From NCBI GenBank assembly GCA_965203535.1, contig OZ241897.1:124001-188000 (forward strand): DNA of 64,000 nt, read 5' to 3'. Under the pieces are notes generated by a model. It was given only the letters and a program-made list of their open reading frames with translations. It made no database searches and was not told the origin of the DNA. The number at the start of each line of letters is the position of its first letter. Positions within the stretch are counted from its first letter, which is position 1. This document shows, piece by piece, positions 45,182 to 53,636 of the stretch. Position numbers and translations under genes: made by a program. This stretch comes from JAJDTT01 sp022827025 (GTDB lineage Bacteria; Acidobacteriota; UBA6911; RPQK01; JAJDTT01).

Positions 45182-46182
45182 TTCGAACGCCGGTCGTAAT
45201 TTATATTCATGGCCTGACGCACCTCCCCCAAGGTCTTCCGGGCGCGCCCCCGAACCCGCCGGCTGCCCTCCACCAGGATCTCCTTCACGCTCTCCCGGTC
45301 TTTCTCCAATTCGACCCGCTTCTGGTGCAAAGGCTCCACGACCGGGAGCATTCCTTCGAGCAGCCGGCGCTTGCAGTCGATGCAGCCGATCTTCGCCGTC
45401 CGGCAACCCTGCGCCGCCCACGCCTGCCCCTCCGGCGGCGTGAAGACCTTGTGGTGGTCGAAGACGGGACACACCTCCGGGTCACCCGGGTCGGTCCGGC
45501 GCACCCGCGCCGGGTCGGTGACCATGGTCATCACCTTGCGGTGGATCTTGCCCGGGTCTTCCGACAACTGGATCACGTTGCCGTAGCTCTTGCTCATCTT
45601 GCGGCCGTCGGTGCCCGGCAGCCGCGGAGTGGTGGTCAGCTTGGCCTGGGGCTCGGGAAAGACGCGTCCGAAGAAGTGGTTGAAGCGCCGGGCGATCTCC
45701 CGCACCAACTCCAGGTGGGACACCTGGTCCTCGCCCACGGGCACGACCTCTCCCTTGTAGATCATGATGTCGGCCGCCTGCAGAACCGGATATCCCAGAA
45801 AGCCGTAGTTGGAGAGATCCTTCTCCCGCAACTGCATGACCTGCTCCTTGTAGGTGGGAACCCGCTCCAGCCAGGGCACGGGAACCACCATGGACAAGAG
45901 CAGATGGAGCTCGGCATGCTCCGGCACCAGGGACTGGATCATCAGGACCGACTTTTCAGGATCGAGCCCGGCTGCGATCCAGTCGATGGCGATCTCGATC
46001 ACGTTGTCCTGCACCGCGCGGGTGTCCTGGTACTCGGAGGTCAACGCGTGCCAATCCACGATCCCGTAGATGCAATCGTACTCCTCCTGCATCCCGACCC
46101 AGTTGTCCAGGGCGCCGATCAGGTGTCCCAGGTGCAACCGGCCCGTCGGCCTCATTCCGCTGAAAACCCGCTTCTTGGTCAC
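45175..46182 (-). CDS. trpS: Tryptophan-tRNA ligase
   Basis: Predicted 335 residues from a GTG start (VTKKRVFSGMRPTG) with GGGAG 9 nt before; an ATG at 46239 would add 19 residues unlike the family. Class I synthetase: HIGH-type motif as LHLGHLIGAL and KMSKS-type as GRKMSKSYGNVIQL. Between them are YGIVDWHALTSEY, MIQSLVPEHAEL and YPVLQAADIMIYKGEVVPVG. The C-terminal part has cysteines in TAKIGCIDCKRRLLEGM, in a segment common to this bacterial subgroup. First gene of the scpAB operon. Confidence 0.95.
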   Translation of the reverse strand: MTKKRVFSGMRPTGRLHLGHLIGALDNWVGMQEEYDCIYGIVDWHALTSEYQDTRAVQDNVIEIAIDWIAAGLDPEKSVLMIQSLVPEHAELHLLLSMVVPVPWLERVPTYKEQVMQLREKDLSNYGFLGYPVLQAADIMIYKGEVVPVGEDQVSHLELVREIARRFNHFFGRVFPEPQAKLTTTPRLPGTDGRKMSKSYGNVIQLSEDPGKIHRKVMTMVTDPARVRRTDPGDPEVCPVFDHHKVFTPPEGQAWAAQGCRTAKIGCIDCKRRLLEGMLPVVEPLHQKRVELEKDRESVKEILVEGSRRVRGRARKTLGEVRQAMNINYDRRSKW

Positions 46183-46287
46183 GATTCCGGTCTCCCAGTC
46201 AACCCGCCCGGACTCCCTATTGCCGCGGCCGCCGTCCATATTCGAATGCGCCGCCCATGATTTACCAGATCCCCCCGTCTCGCAACC

Positions 46288-46341
46288 GGAGGAGGGGCGA
46301 TTTCCAATTGCCCACCAGGAAGGGCGATTTCTAGTCGCCCT
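46288..46341. repeat. Family-A palindromic repeat
   Basis: GGCGATTTCCAATTGCC, short spacer CACCAGGAAG, then GGCGATTTCTAGTCGCC and CTGTC. This is a full two-hairpin unit of family A, almost identical to those at 18866-18917 and 57016-57068. Confidence 0.8.
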
Positions 46342-46365
46342 GTCTTTGCCTACCTATATGGCGGG

Positions 46366-46456
46366 CATGTGTAAAGGGAGGACTGCCGTCCCTACCCTCC
46401 CTGCTCGGCGGCAGGGATGCCGCCGCTCCTTCGGCGACAGGAGAGTCGCCGCTCCA
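46366..46456. repeat. Run of variant hairpins upstream of hemX
   Basis: GGGAGGACTGCCGTCCCT, then GGCGGCAGGGATGCCGCC with GCTCC, then GGCGACAGGAGAGTCGCC with GCTCC. The last two share the CGGCGnCAGGnATGnCGCCGCTCC layout and resemble the drifted A-type copies at 18713-18792. Confidence 0.55.
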
Positions 46457-46463
46457 CTATAAT
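46434..46463 (+). promoter_or_regulatory. Candidate promoter of the hem operon
   Basis: A perfect TATAAT (46458-46463) with GCGACA (46434-46439) 18 nt before it. The expected transcript start is about 2 nt before the GTG at 46472, so the mRNA would be leaderless. Part of the -35 region lies inside a palindromic repeat. Confidence 0.5.
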
Positions 46464-46471
46464 GGCCCCCC

Positions 46472-47275
46472 GTGAGCGGCCTCCTTTTCAACACCGCCTT
46501 TGCATTTTACGTGGCCGGACTCGGCTTCAGCACTCTCGTCTTCTTCTCCAACAAGACGACCCTCTTCCGGCTTGCGGTCATTACGGTGGGAATCGGCTTC
46601 GGGCTGCATTCCGGATTCCTCATCGCATCCGCCGTGGAGACGGCACACTTCCCGCTCACCGGTCTTCGCGACTCCCTGGCGTTTTTCGCCTGGACCGTCT
46701 CCCTTTGCTTTTTCGTTTCCTACGTCCGGTACCGGATCCGGGCCCTGAGCACGTTCCTGCTGCCGGCGGTGGCGGCGCTGATGCTGGGAACGGTCTTTCT
46801 GAAGGCCTCTCCCATTAAGCCAATGCTGAGCAGCGCCTGGCTCTACGTGCATACCCCGCTCATGTTCCTGGCCTACGGCATGTTTCTGGTCACTTTCGTG
46901 GCGGGCGTCCTCTACGTATTCGAGGAACGGGAGCTCAAAAACAAGAAACCCAAGACCTTCTACTACCAGCTCCCTTCCCTGACCACGCTGGACGACCTGT
47001 TCCTGAAATTCCTGGTGGCCGGATTCTGCTTCATGACCGCCGGGCTCCTGACGGGGATCGTCTGGGCCGAGCAGGACTGGGTCAACGGATGGCACAAGGA
47101 TCCCAAGGTGGTTTCCGCCATGGTCACCTGGTGCATCTATCTGGCTCTGATCTACCTGCGGCTGACGGCGGGCTGGCGGGGAAAGAGAGCCGCGGTGGTG
47201 AGCATGGCCGGATTCCTGTGGGTGCTGTTCACCTATCTGGGCGCCAGCTACTTTGGAGGCCTTCACCAGTTCTAG
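46472..47275 (+). CDS. HemX/CcsA-like cytochrome c assembly family membrane protein
   Basis: Predicted 267 residues with about eight membrane helices (for example FNTAFAFYVAGLGFSTLVFF and YVHTPLMFLAYGMFLVTFVA). The haem-handling motif is recognisable but changed: GIVWAEQDWVNGWHKDPK in place of W-G-x-Y-W-x-W-D-P-K. Conserved histidines include LHSGFLIAS and YVHTPLMF. Proteins of this kind directly before hemA are called HemX and modulate glutamyl-tRNA reductase; true CcsA works with CcsB in cytochrome c maturation. The operon position favours HemX. The start is a GTG without a ribosome site. Confidence 0.82.
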   Translation: MSGLLFNTAFAFYVAGLGFSTLVFFSNKTTLFRLAVITVGIGFGLHSGFLIASAVETAHFPLTGLRDSLAFFAWTVSLCFFVSYVRYRIRALSTFLLPAVAALMLGTVFLKASPIKPMLSSAWLYVHTPLMFLAYGMFLVTFVAGVLYVFEERELKNKKPKTFYYQLPSLTTLDDLFLKFLVAGFCFMTAGLLTGIVWAEQDWVNGWHKDPKVVSAMVTWCIYLALIYLRLTAGWRGKRAAVVSMAGFLWVLFTYLGASYFGGLHQF

Positions 47276-47308
47276 TCCCTCCACATTCGGAGTGGAGAGG
47301 CCTCGACC

Positions 47309-48574
47309 ATGCATCCTGTCCTAGTCGGATTGAGCCACAAGACGGCGCCCATCGAGATTCGGGAACGCGTCGCCTTCCGCGAGGAAGCGGTCACGTCCGC
47401 CCTGGCCGCTTTGCGCCGGGACTACCAGATTCGGGAGAGCATGATCCTGTCGACCTGCAACCGGGTCGAGATCCTGGCCCAGGGTGGAGACGACGAAGAG
47501 GCCATCGCCGGTATCAAGGACTTCCTTTACCGCTACCACTCGCTGGAGCCCGATTCGCTCGAGCAATACCTGTACGCCCTGCGCGAACGGGATGCCATCG
47601 TACACGTTTTCCGGGTGGCCAGCAGCCTCGACTCCATGGTTCCTGGAGAAGCCCAGATCCTGGGACAGTTGAAACAGGCGTACGCCGTTTCGGGGCAGTC
47701 GGGAGCCGCAGGAACGGCGCTGAAGGCCCTCCTTCCGTCCGCGTTTCGGGTCGCCAAACGGGTCCGGACCGATACCGGAATCTCCCAATCCGCGGTTTCG
47801 GTCAGCTCGGTGGCGGTGGAGCTGGCCCGGAAGATCTTCGGGAGTCTCAAGGGCAAGTCGGTTCTGCTGCTGGGCGCGGGCAAGATGGCCGAACTGGCCA
47901 CCCGCAGCCTGGTCCGCTCCGGGATCTCCCGGGTCTTCGTCGCCAGCCGGACGGAGGCGCGATCCCGGCAACTGGCCTCCCTGTTCGGCGCCACCTCAAT
48001 TCCCATGGCCGACCTGGAAGAGCGCCTTCCCGAGTCGGACATCCTGCTGGTCTCCACCAGTTCCGACTCCTACATCCTGGGTCCCGAGACCGTCAATGAC
48101 GCGGTCCACCGGCGCAAATACGCACCCCTGTTCATCATCGACATCGCGGTCCCCAGGAACGTGAACCCCCGGGTGAACCAGATCGAAAACGTCTTCCTCT
48201 ACGACATCGACGACCTGCAAACGGTGATCGGCGCCAATTTGCGGGAACGCCGGCGCGAAGCCGAGCTGGCCGAGGAGATTGTCCGGCAGGAATCCGAGCG
48301 CCACATGCAGCGCATCGCTTCCATGAGCCTGGGACCGCTCATCGCCGGCCTGAGGGGCCGCCTCGAAGAGATCTGCCTGGCTCAACTGGAACCGAGCCGC
48401 CAGGGAATGACCGACACCGATTCCAACCGGATGGAACAGATTCTCCGCAAGACGGCGCGCCGCATCGCGCACCCCATCATCATGGAGATCAAGTCACCGG
48501 CCCAGGACCCGCAGCGGCGATTGCACAACATCCAGATGATCAAGCAGGCCTTCGATCTGGACAAAGGGGAATGA
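47309..48574 (+). CDS. hemA: Glutamyl-tRNA reductase
   Basis: Predicted 421 residues. First committed step of C5 haem synthesis: reduces Glu-tRNA to glutamate-1-semialdehyde with NADPH. LVGLSHKTAPIEIRERVAF at the start; the catalytic cysteine is C50 in LSTCNRVEIL; GEAQILGQLKQAY, the NADPH-binding VLLLGAGKMAEL and the C-terminal dimerisation helix (LRRIAHPIIMEIKSPAQ-like KTARRIAHPIIMEI) follow. GGAGAGG precedes the ATG. It overlaps hemC by ATGA. hemL and hemB are not in the window. Confidence 0.95.
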   Translation: MHPVLVGLSHKTAPIEIRERVAFREEAVTSALAALRRDYQIRESMILSTCNRVEILAQGGDDEEAIAGIKDFLYRYHSLEPDSLEQYLYALRERDAIVHVFRVASSLDSMVPGEAQILGQLKQAYAVSGQSGAAGTALKALLPSAFRVAKRVRTDTGISQSAVSVSSVAVELARKIFGSLKGKSVLLLGAGKMAELATRSLVRSGISRVFVASRTEARSRQLASLFGATSIPMADLEERLPESDILLVSTSSDSYILGPETVNDAVHRRKYAPLFIIDIAVPRNVNPRVNQIENVFLYDIDDLQTVIGANLRERRREAELAEEIVRQESERHMQRIASMSLGPLIAGLRGRLEEICLAQLEPSRQGMTDTDSNRMEQILRKTARRIAHPIIMEIKSPAQDPQRRLHNIQMIKQAFDLDKGE

Positions 48575-49509
48575 GACGGATCCGCGTGGGGTCGCGGGGC
48601 AGCCCCCTGGCGTTGCGGCAGGCCGAGATCGTCTGCCACGAGTTGGAGCGGCGCCATCCTGATATCCAAACCGGGATCCGGGTGATCCGAACCAGCGGAG
48701 ACCAGCCGCGGCCCGAACCGCAGTTCGCGGGGCTCTCGGTGAAACGGATGTTCGTCAAGGAGATCGAGGACGCCCTCCTGCAGGAGGAGATCGACCTGGC
48801 GATCCACAGCCTCAAGGACCTGCCCTCCGAGTTGCCCCCCGGGCTCTGCCTGGCCGCCATTCCCGAACGTGAGGACCCAAGGGACGCTCTCGTCTCGTCG
48901 CTCGCTGCCCGAAACCCGAAGGAGATCCCCCGAAACGGCCGGATCGGCACCAGTTCCCTGAGACGCACCGTCCAGTTGCGGCTTCTTCGTCCCGACCTGG
49001 AGATCCTCCCTCTTCGGGGGAACGTGGGCACGCGAATCCGGAAGATGGAAGAGCAGCGCCTGGACGGGATCGTCCTGGCCGCCGCCGGCCTCAAGAGACT
49101 CGGCCTGGAAGACCGGGTCGCATTCACCTTCTCCCAGGACCAGATGCTGTCCGCCATCGGACAGGGCGCCCTGGCCGTGGAATGCCGTTGCGGCGACCGG
49201 CAGACCCGGGAACTGCTGGCTGCCATCGACCATCCTCCGACCCGCATCTGCACCGACGCCGAACGGAGGTTCCTGGAGCGGATGGGCGGAGGCTGCCAGG
49301 TTCCCATGGGGGCGCATGCCTCGCTCACGTCCGACGGCGGCGAATTTCAGGCCCTCCTGGCCAGCCCTTACCGGCCGATAAGCCTCCGCCACCACGTCCA
49401 CGGACCCGAACGGGAGCTTCCGCAGATGGCGCTCGACGCCGCCGAGTCGATCCTCGCCCGCGGAGGCGGCGAAATCCTTCGGGAACTGGAGGAAAGGGGT
49501 CCGGTATGA
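48571..49509 (+). CDS. hemC: Hydroxymethylbilane synthase
   Basis: Predicted 312 residues. Polymerises four porphobilinogen molecules. RVGSRGSPLALRQAEIV at the start, DLAIHSLKDLPSELPPG, RDALVSSL, GTSSLRR and LPLRGNVGTRIRKM carry the substrate-binding arginines and the catalytic aspartate region. The dipyrromethane cofactor is carried by C242 in RMGGGCQVPMGAHA. Overlaps both neighbours by 4 nt, so hemA, hemC and hemD are one translational unit. Confidence 0.96.
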   Translation: MRRIRVGSRGSPLALRQAEIVCHELERRHPDIQTGIRVIRTSGDQPRPEPQFAGLSVKRMFVKEIEDALLQEEIDLAIHSLKDLPSELPPGLCLAAIPEREDPRDALVSSLAARNPKEIPRNGRIGTSSLRRTVQLRLLRPDLEILPLRGNVGTRIRKMEEQRLDGIVLAAAGLKRLGLEDRVAFTFSQDQMLSAIGQGALAVECRCGDRQTRELLAAIDHPPTRICTDAERRFLERMGGGCQVPMGAHASLTSDGGEFQALLASPYRPISLRHHVHGPERELPQMALDAAESILARGGGEILRELEERGPV

Positions 49510-50309
49510 GCGGTCCGCTGGAAGGACGGAGAATCCTGGTGACCCGGAGCCGCGCGCAAGTGGGCGAGTTCTCCCGACTTTTACGCGAAGCCGGCGCCGA
49601 CGTCGTGGAGATCCCGGCCATCAAGATCGTGCCCCGGCCCAACCGGGAGCTGGATCCTTGCATCGCCCGGGCCCAGCGGTTCGACTGGCTCTTCTTCACC
49701 AGCGTCAACGGCGCCGAGATCTTCCTCTCGCGGGCTCGGGAGCTGGACTCGCCCTTGTCCGGGAAGGACGAAACATCCCCCCGAATCTGCGCCATCGGAC
49801 CGGCCACGGCCCGGCGAGTGCAACGGTTTGGCCGGGAGGTGCACCTGGTGCCGGCGCGTTACCAGGCGGAGGGTGTCCTGGAGGCGTTTCTGGAACTTCA
49901 CTCGAACCGTATTGAGGGCTTGAGCATACTGATTCCGAGAGCCAGCCAGGCCCGCTCCCTGTTGCCCCGCGAACTGACCCGCCACGGCGCTCAGGTTGAA
50001 GTGGTTCCCGTCTACGACACGGTGGTTCCGGAGGAGAGTCGATTGGCGCTCAAGCAGGCCCTCACCGCGGGCGCACCCGATCTCATCACCTTCACGAGTT
50101 CGTCCACGGTACGCCACCTGATGAATCTGGCGACCGATCCGGACGCCGTTCGATCCGTTCCCTGCGCTGCCATAGGACCCATCACGGCCGAGACCGCCCG
50201 CGAGCTTGGGTTCCGAGTGGTCGTGGAGTCCTCGGAGTCCACCATCCCGGGCCTTTTCGCGGCCATATGCGACGATGACGGCGGAAAGGACTTGCGGAAC
50301 CGAAGGTGA
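49506..50309 (+). CDS. hemD: Uroporphyrinogen-III synthase
   Basis: Predicted 267 residues. Cyclises hydroxymethylbilane with inversion of ring D. The family is weakly conserved; GRRILVTRSRAQVGEFSRLL at the start, DWLFFTSVNGAEIFL, AIGPATARRVQRFG, ITFTSSSTVRHLMNL and AAIGPITAETARELGF match its pattern. ATG 49506 overlaps the hemC stop. In some bacteria HemD is fused to a SUMT methylase; here the protein ends after the synthase domain. It is the last hem gene of the run. Confidence 0.93.
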   Translation: MSGPLEGRRILVTRSRAQVGEFSRLLREAGADVVEIPAIKIVPRPNRELDPCIARAQRFDWLFFTSVNGAEIFLSRARELDSPLSGKDETSPRICAIGPATARRVQRFGREVHLVPARYQAEGVLEAFLELHSNRIEGLSILIPRASQARSLLPRELTRHGAQVEVVPVYDTVVPEESRLALKQALTAGAPDLITFTSSSTVRHLMNLATDPDAVRSVPCAAIGPITAETARELGFRVVVESSESTIPGLFAAICDDDGGKDLRNRR

Positions 50310-50528
50310 AGGGGATCCTCCCCGCGGTCCGCGGCCACGGATCCGGGGACGCCGCCGCAGTCTTCCAGCGGACCGGCTCGGTCGGCGGCGATCAATCGTT
50401 GATGGAACCGCACCGGGGTCGGCGAGCCTGCGCCGGAACAACACGTCGTGAAGCCACTCGTCGCCATAGTCGTAGTAGCTCGGCATTCCCCCACGCCTTC
50501 GCAGGGTGGCGAAGACGATCATGGGCCG

Positions 50529-52076
50529 TCATGCGCGCTCCACGTCGAACGCCGCCAAGTTGCGGGATTCCTTGCTGAACTCGACACCGATCAGGTAGAT
50601 CGGCTGTCCTGACGCACGGTACTTGTCTGCGTACCGTTTCGCCTTCAGTTGCGCCATCGCGGCGCCCGCCTGCGCGAACTCCACCACCTTGAACTCGAAC
50701 AGGTAGACGTTGCCGTTGAAGCGGACCGCCATGTCCAGGCGGCCGTGGCTGCTGCTGTCCTCCACCGTAATGTCAAGACCCAGAGCCGCGAAATAGGAGT
50801 AGACGACACTCGCGTAGTAGCCCTCATACTTGGCGATGTCGTTGTTCGTGTACCAGTCGTAGGGGATGCCTGCGAAGAAGGCGTGAAACAGTCTCTCAAG
50901 TCCGGCGAAGTCGTTGGCCTCCAACAACCGGTAGAGACGGACGCTGTTGGCCATCTGACGCGACGAGTCCCGCACCAAGTGGCGCAACAGGCTTCTGTTC
51001 AAGCTCTGCCGCACCTCCCGGTTGGGATAGCCCAGCCGATAAAGTAGCTCTCCTCCAAGGTCCTCGGTCCCCGTGATGGTGAGGTAGCCGGTCTGAAACA
51101 GCAGCGCTTCCGTTGCCATTTCGTCCACGTCAAAAGTCGACAGCAGATCGCTGCTCCCCACCATGTCATCCAACGTCACGGAGCTGACCTGCCGCTTGAA
51201 GAGCATGTCGACCAGGAACTTGGGTGTGCCGGTTTCGAACCAGTAGGCGCCAAATCTGCGACTGTCAAAGAGCAGGAGGATGTCGAAAGGGTTGTAAACC
51301 TTTTCCTGACCTGACCAACTGTAGCCGTTATACCAGGCGCGGATATCATCGCGGTCGAGGCCCGGGAGTTCCGGTGCGAACACCACGTCCAGATCCGATT
51401 CGGTGTAGCCACAGATGGCAGAGTAGCGCCGGTCCAAGGTGAGATCCTGGAGATTATTGAGGCCGGAGAAAAGGCTTACCTTGGAGAACTTGCTCACTCC
51501 GGTAATGAAGCTGAACCGGATGTGCGCGTCGCTGTCCTTGACGACCGCGTAGAGGCCGCGCAGAAAGTCGCGATTGGCGCGAGCGATCTCCGGCGCTTCG
51601 AGCGCATCCAGAATCGGCTTGTCATATTCGTCGATGAGCACCGCCACCGGATGGCCAGCCTGTCGATGCAATGCCTCGATCAGAGAGGAGAAACGCCCGG
51701 CCGCCGTGGCATATTGGACGACGACGCCCGCGCGGCGCTCGGCGGCGGCAAGTTGCTCCATGAGATTCGCCTCGACGTAGCCGGGCTCCTTGAAATTTCC
51801 GCCGCCGAAGCTCAGGTTCAACACCGGATGGCGAACCGACCAGTCCCATTTGTCGCGGATGTCCAGCCCCTCGAACAGCGCCTCGTTGCCCTCGAACAGC
51901 TCCTTCAAAGTGTCGAGGAACAGACTCTTGCCGAAGCGCCGCGGGCGCGAAAGGAAATAGTGCGTGCCGAGGCTGAGAAGGCGGCGAATATGGGGCGTCT
52001 TGTCGACGTAGTAGCAATCCTGCTCCCGAATCTTGCGGAAGGTCTGGATGCCGATGGGCAGTCGGCGTCTGGTCAC
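50529..52076 (-). CDS. AAA-ATPase-like / PD-(D/E)XK nuclease superfamily protein
   Basis: Predicted 515 residues. N-terminal AAA-ATPase_like part: LPIGIQTFRKIREQDCYYVD, KTPHIRRLL, SRPRRFGKSLFLDTLKELF (a P-loop-like RRFGKS without the usual GxxxxGK spacing), AVLIDEYDKPI (Walker-B-like). The middle reads GVSKFSKVSLFSGLNNLQDL and CGYTESDL. The C-terminal DUF1703 nuclease-like part has HGRLDMAVRFNGNVYLFEFKV (D...E-x-K) and QLKAKRYADKYR. This family is common in Bacteroidota and patchy elsewhere, and is frequently transferred; its function is not settled. It stands alone on the minus strand next to an AbiEii-like pair and after the hem operon. Confidence 0.9.
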   Translation of the reverse strand: MTRRRLPIGIQTFRKIREQDCYYVDKTPHIRRLLSLGTHYFLSRPRRFGKSLFLDTLKELFEGNEALFEGLDIRDKWDWSVRHPVLNLSFGGGNFKEPGYVEANLMEQLAAAERRAGVVVQYATAAGRFSSLIEALHRQAGHPVAVLIDEYDKPILDALEAPEIARANRDFLRGLYAVVKDSDAHIRFSFITGVSKFSKVSLFSGLNNLQDLTLDRRYSAICGYTESDLDVVFAPELPGLDRDDIRAWYNGYSWSGQEKVYNPFDILLLFDSRRFGAYWFETGTPKFLVDMLFKRQVSSVTLDDMVGSSDLLSTFDVDEMATEALLFQTGYLTITGTEDLGGELLYRLGYPNREVRQSLNRSLLRHLVRDSSRQMANSVRLYRLLEANDFAGLERLFHAFFAGIPYDWYTNNDIAKYEGYYASVVYSYFAALGLDITVEDSSSHGRLDMAVRFNGNVYLFEFKVVEFAQAGAAMAQLKAKRYADKYRASGQPIYLIGVEFSKESRNLAAFDVERA

Positions 52077-52405
52077 GGGTGCAGGTTACTTCGGACAAAA
52101 GGGGATATCAAATACTCTCTTATGCCACTTGGACGATCATGGCCGCTTCCGAACAAAACCGTGGAATCGGGGTCCTCGTGGAGCAATGGGAGCTGTCTGA
52201 GCAATGTGATGAAGGTGTCCCGGCTTCCGGGGTATTCTTATACTTGGTTTTGATTGCGTTCAAAACCGAGTCAGAATCCCGCGTCGCGGAACGTAAAACA
52301 CAGGCCCCAAGCGCAAACCAATATCGATCCGCTACGACTAATGGCCCGGACTGGTAAACTTCGAGTATCGCTGGAAACCGGGCTGGCGCCCGAAGGAGAT
52401 TCGTC
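52077..52405. other. Intergenic gap, nothing recognised
   Basis: Divergent gap between the AAA/PD-(D/E)XK gene and the AbiE-like pair. Base composition is noticeably less GC-rich than in the housekeeping regions. No palindromic repeat of families A-C and no convincing short gene was found. Confidence 0.4.
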
Positions 52406-52654
52406 ATGCAGACGGAGGTGGTGCAACGGCGCGTTTCCACTCAAGAGGAACCCTCGACGACATCGTCCGATCTGACCGACGAGGCTCGTTTGCGCACGGC
52501 GAGGCGCGCTTTTCGCCGATTCCACGCACAGTGCTTCTGGTACCTGCGCGCTGATTTGGAAATCACGCTTGCAGACCTCCCCATGATTGTCGATGGCCTG
52601 AGAAAGAACGGTGGCCATTCCGGATTTCTGCTCGCCGCGAAACTATGCCGCTAA
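52406..52654 (+). CDS. Small protein, putative antitoxin partner of the AbiEii-like gene
   Basis: Predicted 82 residues. AAGGAG stands 9 nt before the ATG and the last 10 nt overlap the next gene, which indicates a coupled pair. The sequence has a polar N-terminus and a helical core (LRTARRAFRRFHAQCFWYLR, LADLPMIVDGLRKNGGHSGF). I have no firm family match. The position suggests an antitoxin, but it is not an AbiEi-type winged-helix protein; a cognate accessory subunit is equally possible. Confidence 0.6.
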   Translation: MQTEVVQRRVSTQEEPSTTSSDLTDEARLRTARRAFRRFHAQCFWYLRADLEITLADLPMIVDGLRKNGGHSGFLLAAKLCR

Positions 52655-53445
52655 CCTCTGCGCAAGCCGAAATTCTGCGCCAGATCGCCTCGAATCGAAG
52701 TCCGGAAAGCGACGTTGCGGACGCTACGGTCCTCCATCGAGACGCCAATTCGCCACGATTCTCAGACGACATCGATTTGTTCCACGATGTGGAAGACAGC
52801 ATCGCCCAGAGCGCGGCGGCGGATGCTGAATCGCTTCGGCATGCCGGATACGTGTTCTCATGGGTACTGCGAACCCCAACATTCCAACGAGCTCTTGTGG
52901 AAATCGCGGATCAGCAGTTGAAAATGGAATGGGCCTACGACAGCGCGTTCCGCTTTTTTCCGGTCCAAAAGGACGACCTCTGCGGCTATCGGCTACATGA
53001 CGCCGACGTTGCGACCAACAAGGTCTTGGCGTTGGCCGGACGCAGTGAGATTCGCGACTTCGTGGATGTCTTACACTTGCATGACACGTATCTTTCGCTT
53101 GGCGCTCTGGTATGGGCGGCCAGCGGCAAAGACCCCGGCTTCACGCCGGAGTTTCTGCTGGACCAAATGGGACGACATGTCGCCTACCGGCAGACGGATC
53201 TCGATCGTCTCAGTTTGAGGAAACCGCTTGATCTCAGGATGCTGAAGTTGCGTTGGATTGCGGCGGTGGATTCGGCCGCAACGACCGTGAGCGAGCTCCC
53301 TCCTGAAGAGGTGGGCTGCCTCTATCTCGGTCCGGATCTACGGCCTCGGACCCCGGATCCGGCTTTGCCCGATTTTCCCCGGCTGACACGCCACTACGGG
53401 CGGGTTCGAGGGGCTTGGCCGACGATATCGCCTTACCAAGTGTAA
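52645..53445 (+). CDS. AbiEii-like nucleotidyltransferase-fold protein
   Basis: Predicted 266 residues. The acidic motif SPRFSDDIDLFHD (residues 36-48, D42 and D44) is that of AbiEii/MNT-type nucleotidyltransferases. The usual glycine motif (VAGGTALN) is changed to VADATVLH (residues 24-31), so nucleotide binding may be weakened. LHDADVATNKVLALAGRSEIRDFVDVLHLHD is the conserved helical part of the family. Members work as toxins that modify tRNA or other targets, or as harmless homologues. Overlaps the small upstream gene by 10 nt. Codon use is less GC-biased than in the housekeeping genes, which fits an acquired module. Confidence 0.75.
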   Translation: MPLTSAQAEILRQIASNRSPESDVADATVLHRDANSPRFSDDIDLFHDVEDSIAQSAAADAESLRHAGYVFSWVLRTPTFQRALVEIADQQLKMEWAYDSAFRFFPVQKDDLCGYRLHDADVATNKVLALAGRSEIRDFVDVLHLHDTYLSLGALVWAASGKDPGFTPEFLLDQMGRHVAYRQTDLDRLSLRKPLDLRMLKLRWIAAVDSAATTVSELPPEEVGCLYLGPDLRPRTPDPALPDFPRLTRHYGRVRGAWPTISPYQV

Positions 53446-53464
53446 CGGTCCCCTTCAGAGTTAA

Positions 53465-53490
53465 AAGGGGCACCCACGAGGGGTGCCCCG
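53465..53490. repeat. Family-B palindromic repeat
   Basis: GGCACCCACGAGGGGTGCC with flanking G and CCC and a following GACGG, about 20 nt after the AbiEii-like stop. The loop has one change from other copies. Confidence 0.75.
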
Positions 53491-53636
53491 ACGGACCTAT
53501 CGCTGTTGCCACCGTGGCCCGCAAGGGCGACATCGTCCTGGCGGGTGACTATACGGATTTCCGGTATTTCCTGGCGTGATCCCCGCCGCCCCAAGGATTG
53601 CGGCTGGACCGGTTCCGACCGAAAAACTCGTCCCGC

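Noticed and set aside
50400..50522. Minus-strand open frame beginning MIVFATLRRRGGMPSYYDYG
   Set aside because: The beginning looks protein-like, but it runs on antisense into hemD with low-quality sequence and there is no family match.
53507..53579. Short coding-like piece (VARKGDIVLAGDYTDF)
   Set aside because: Only about 24 codons with no start or ribosome site; too short to call, noted only as possible debris in the accessory patch.
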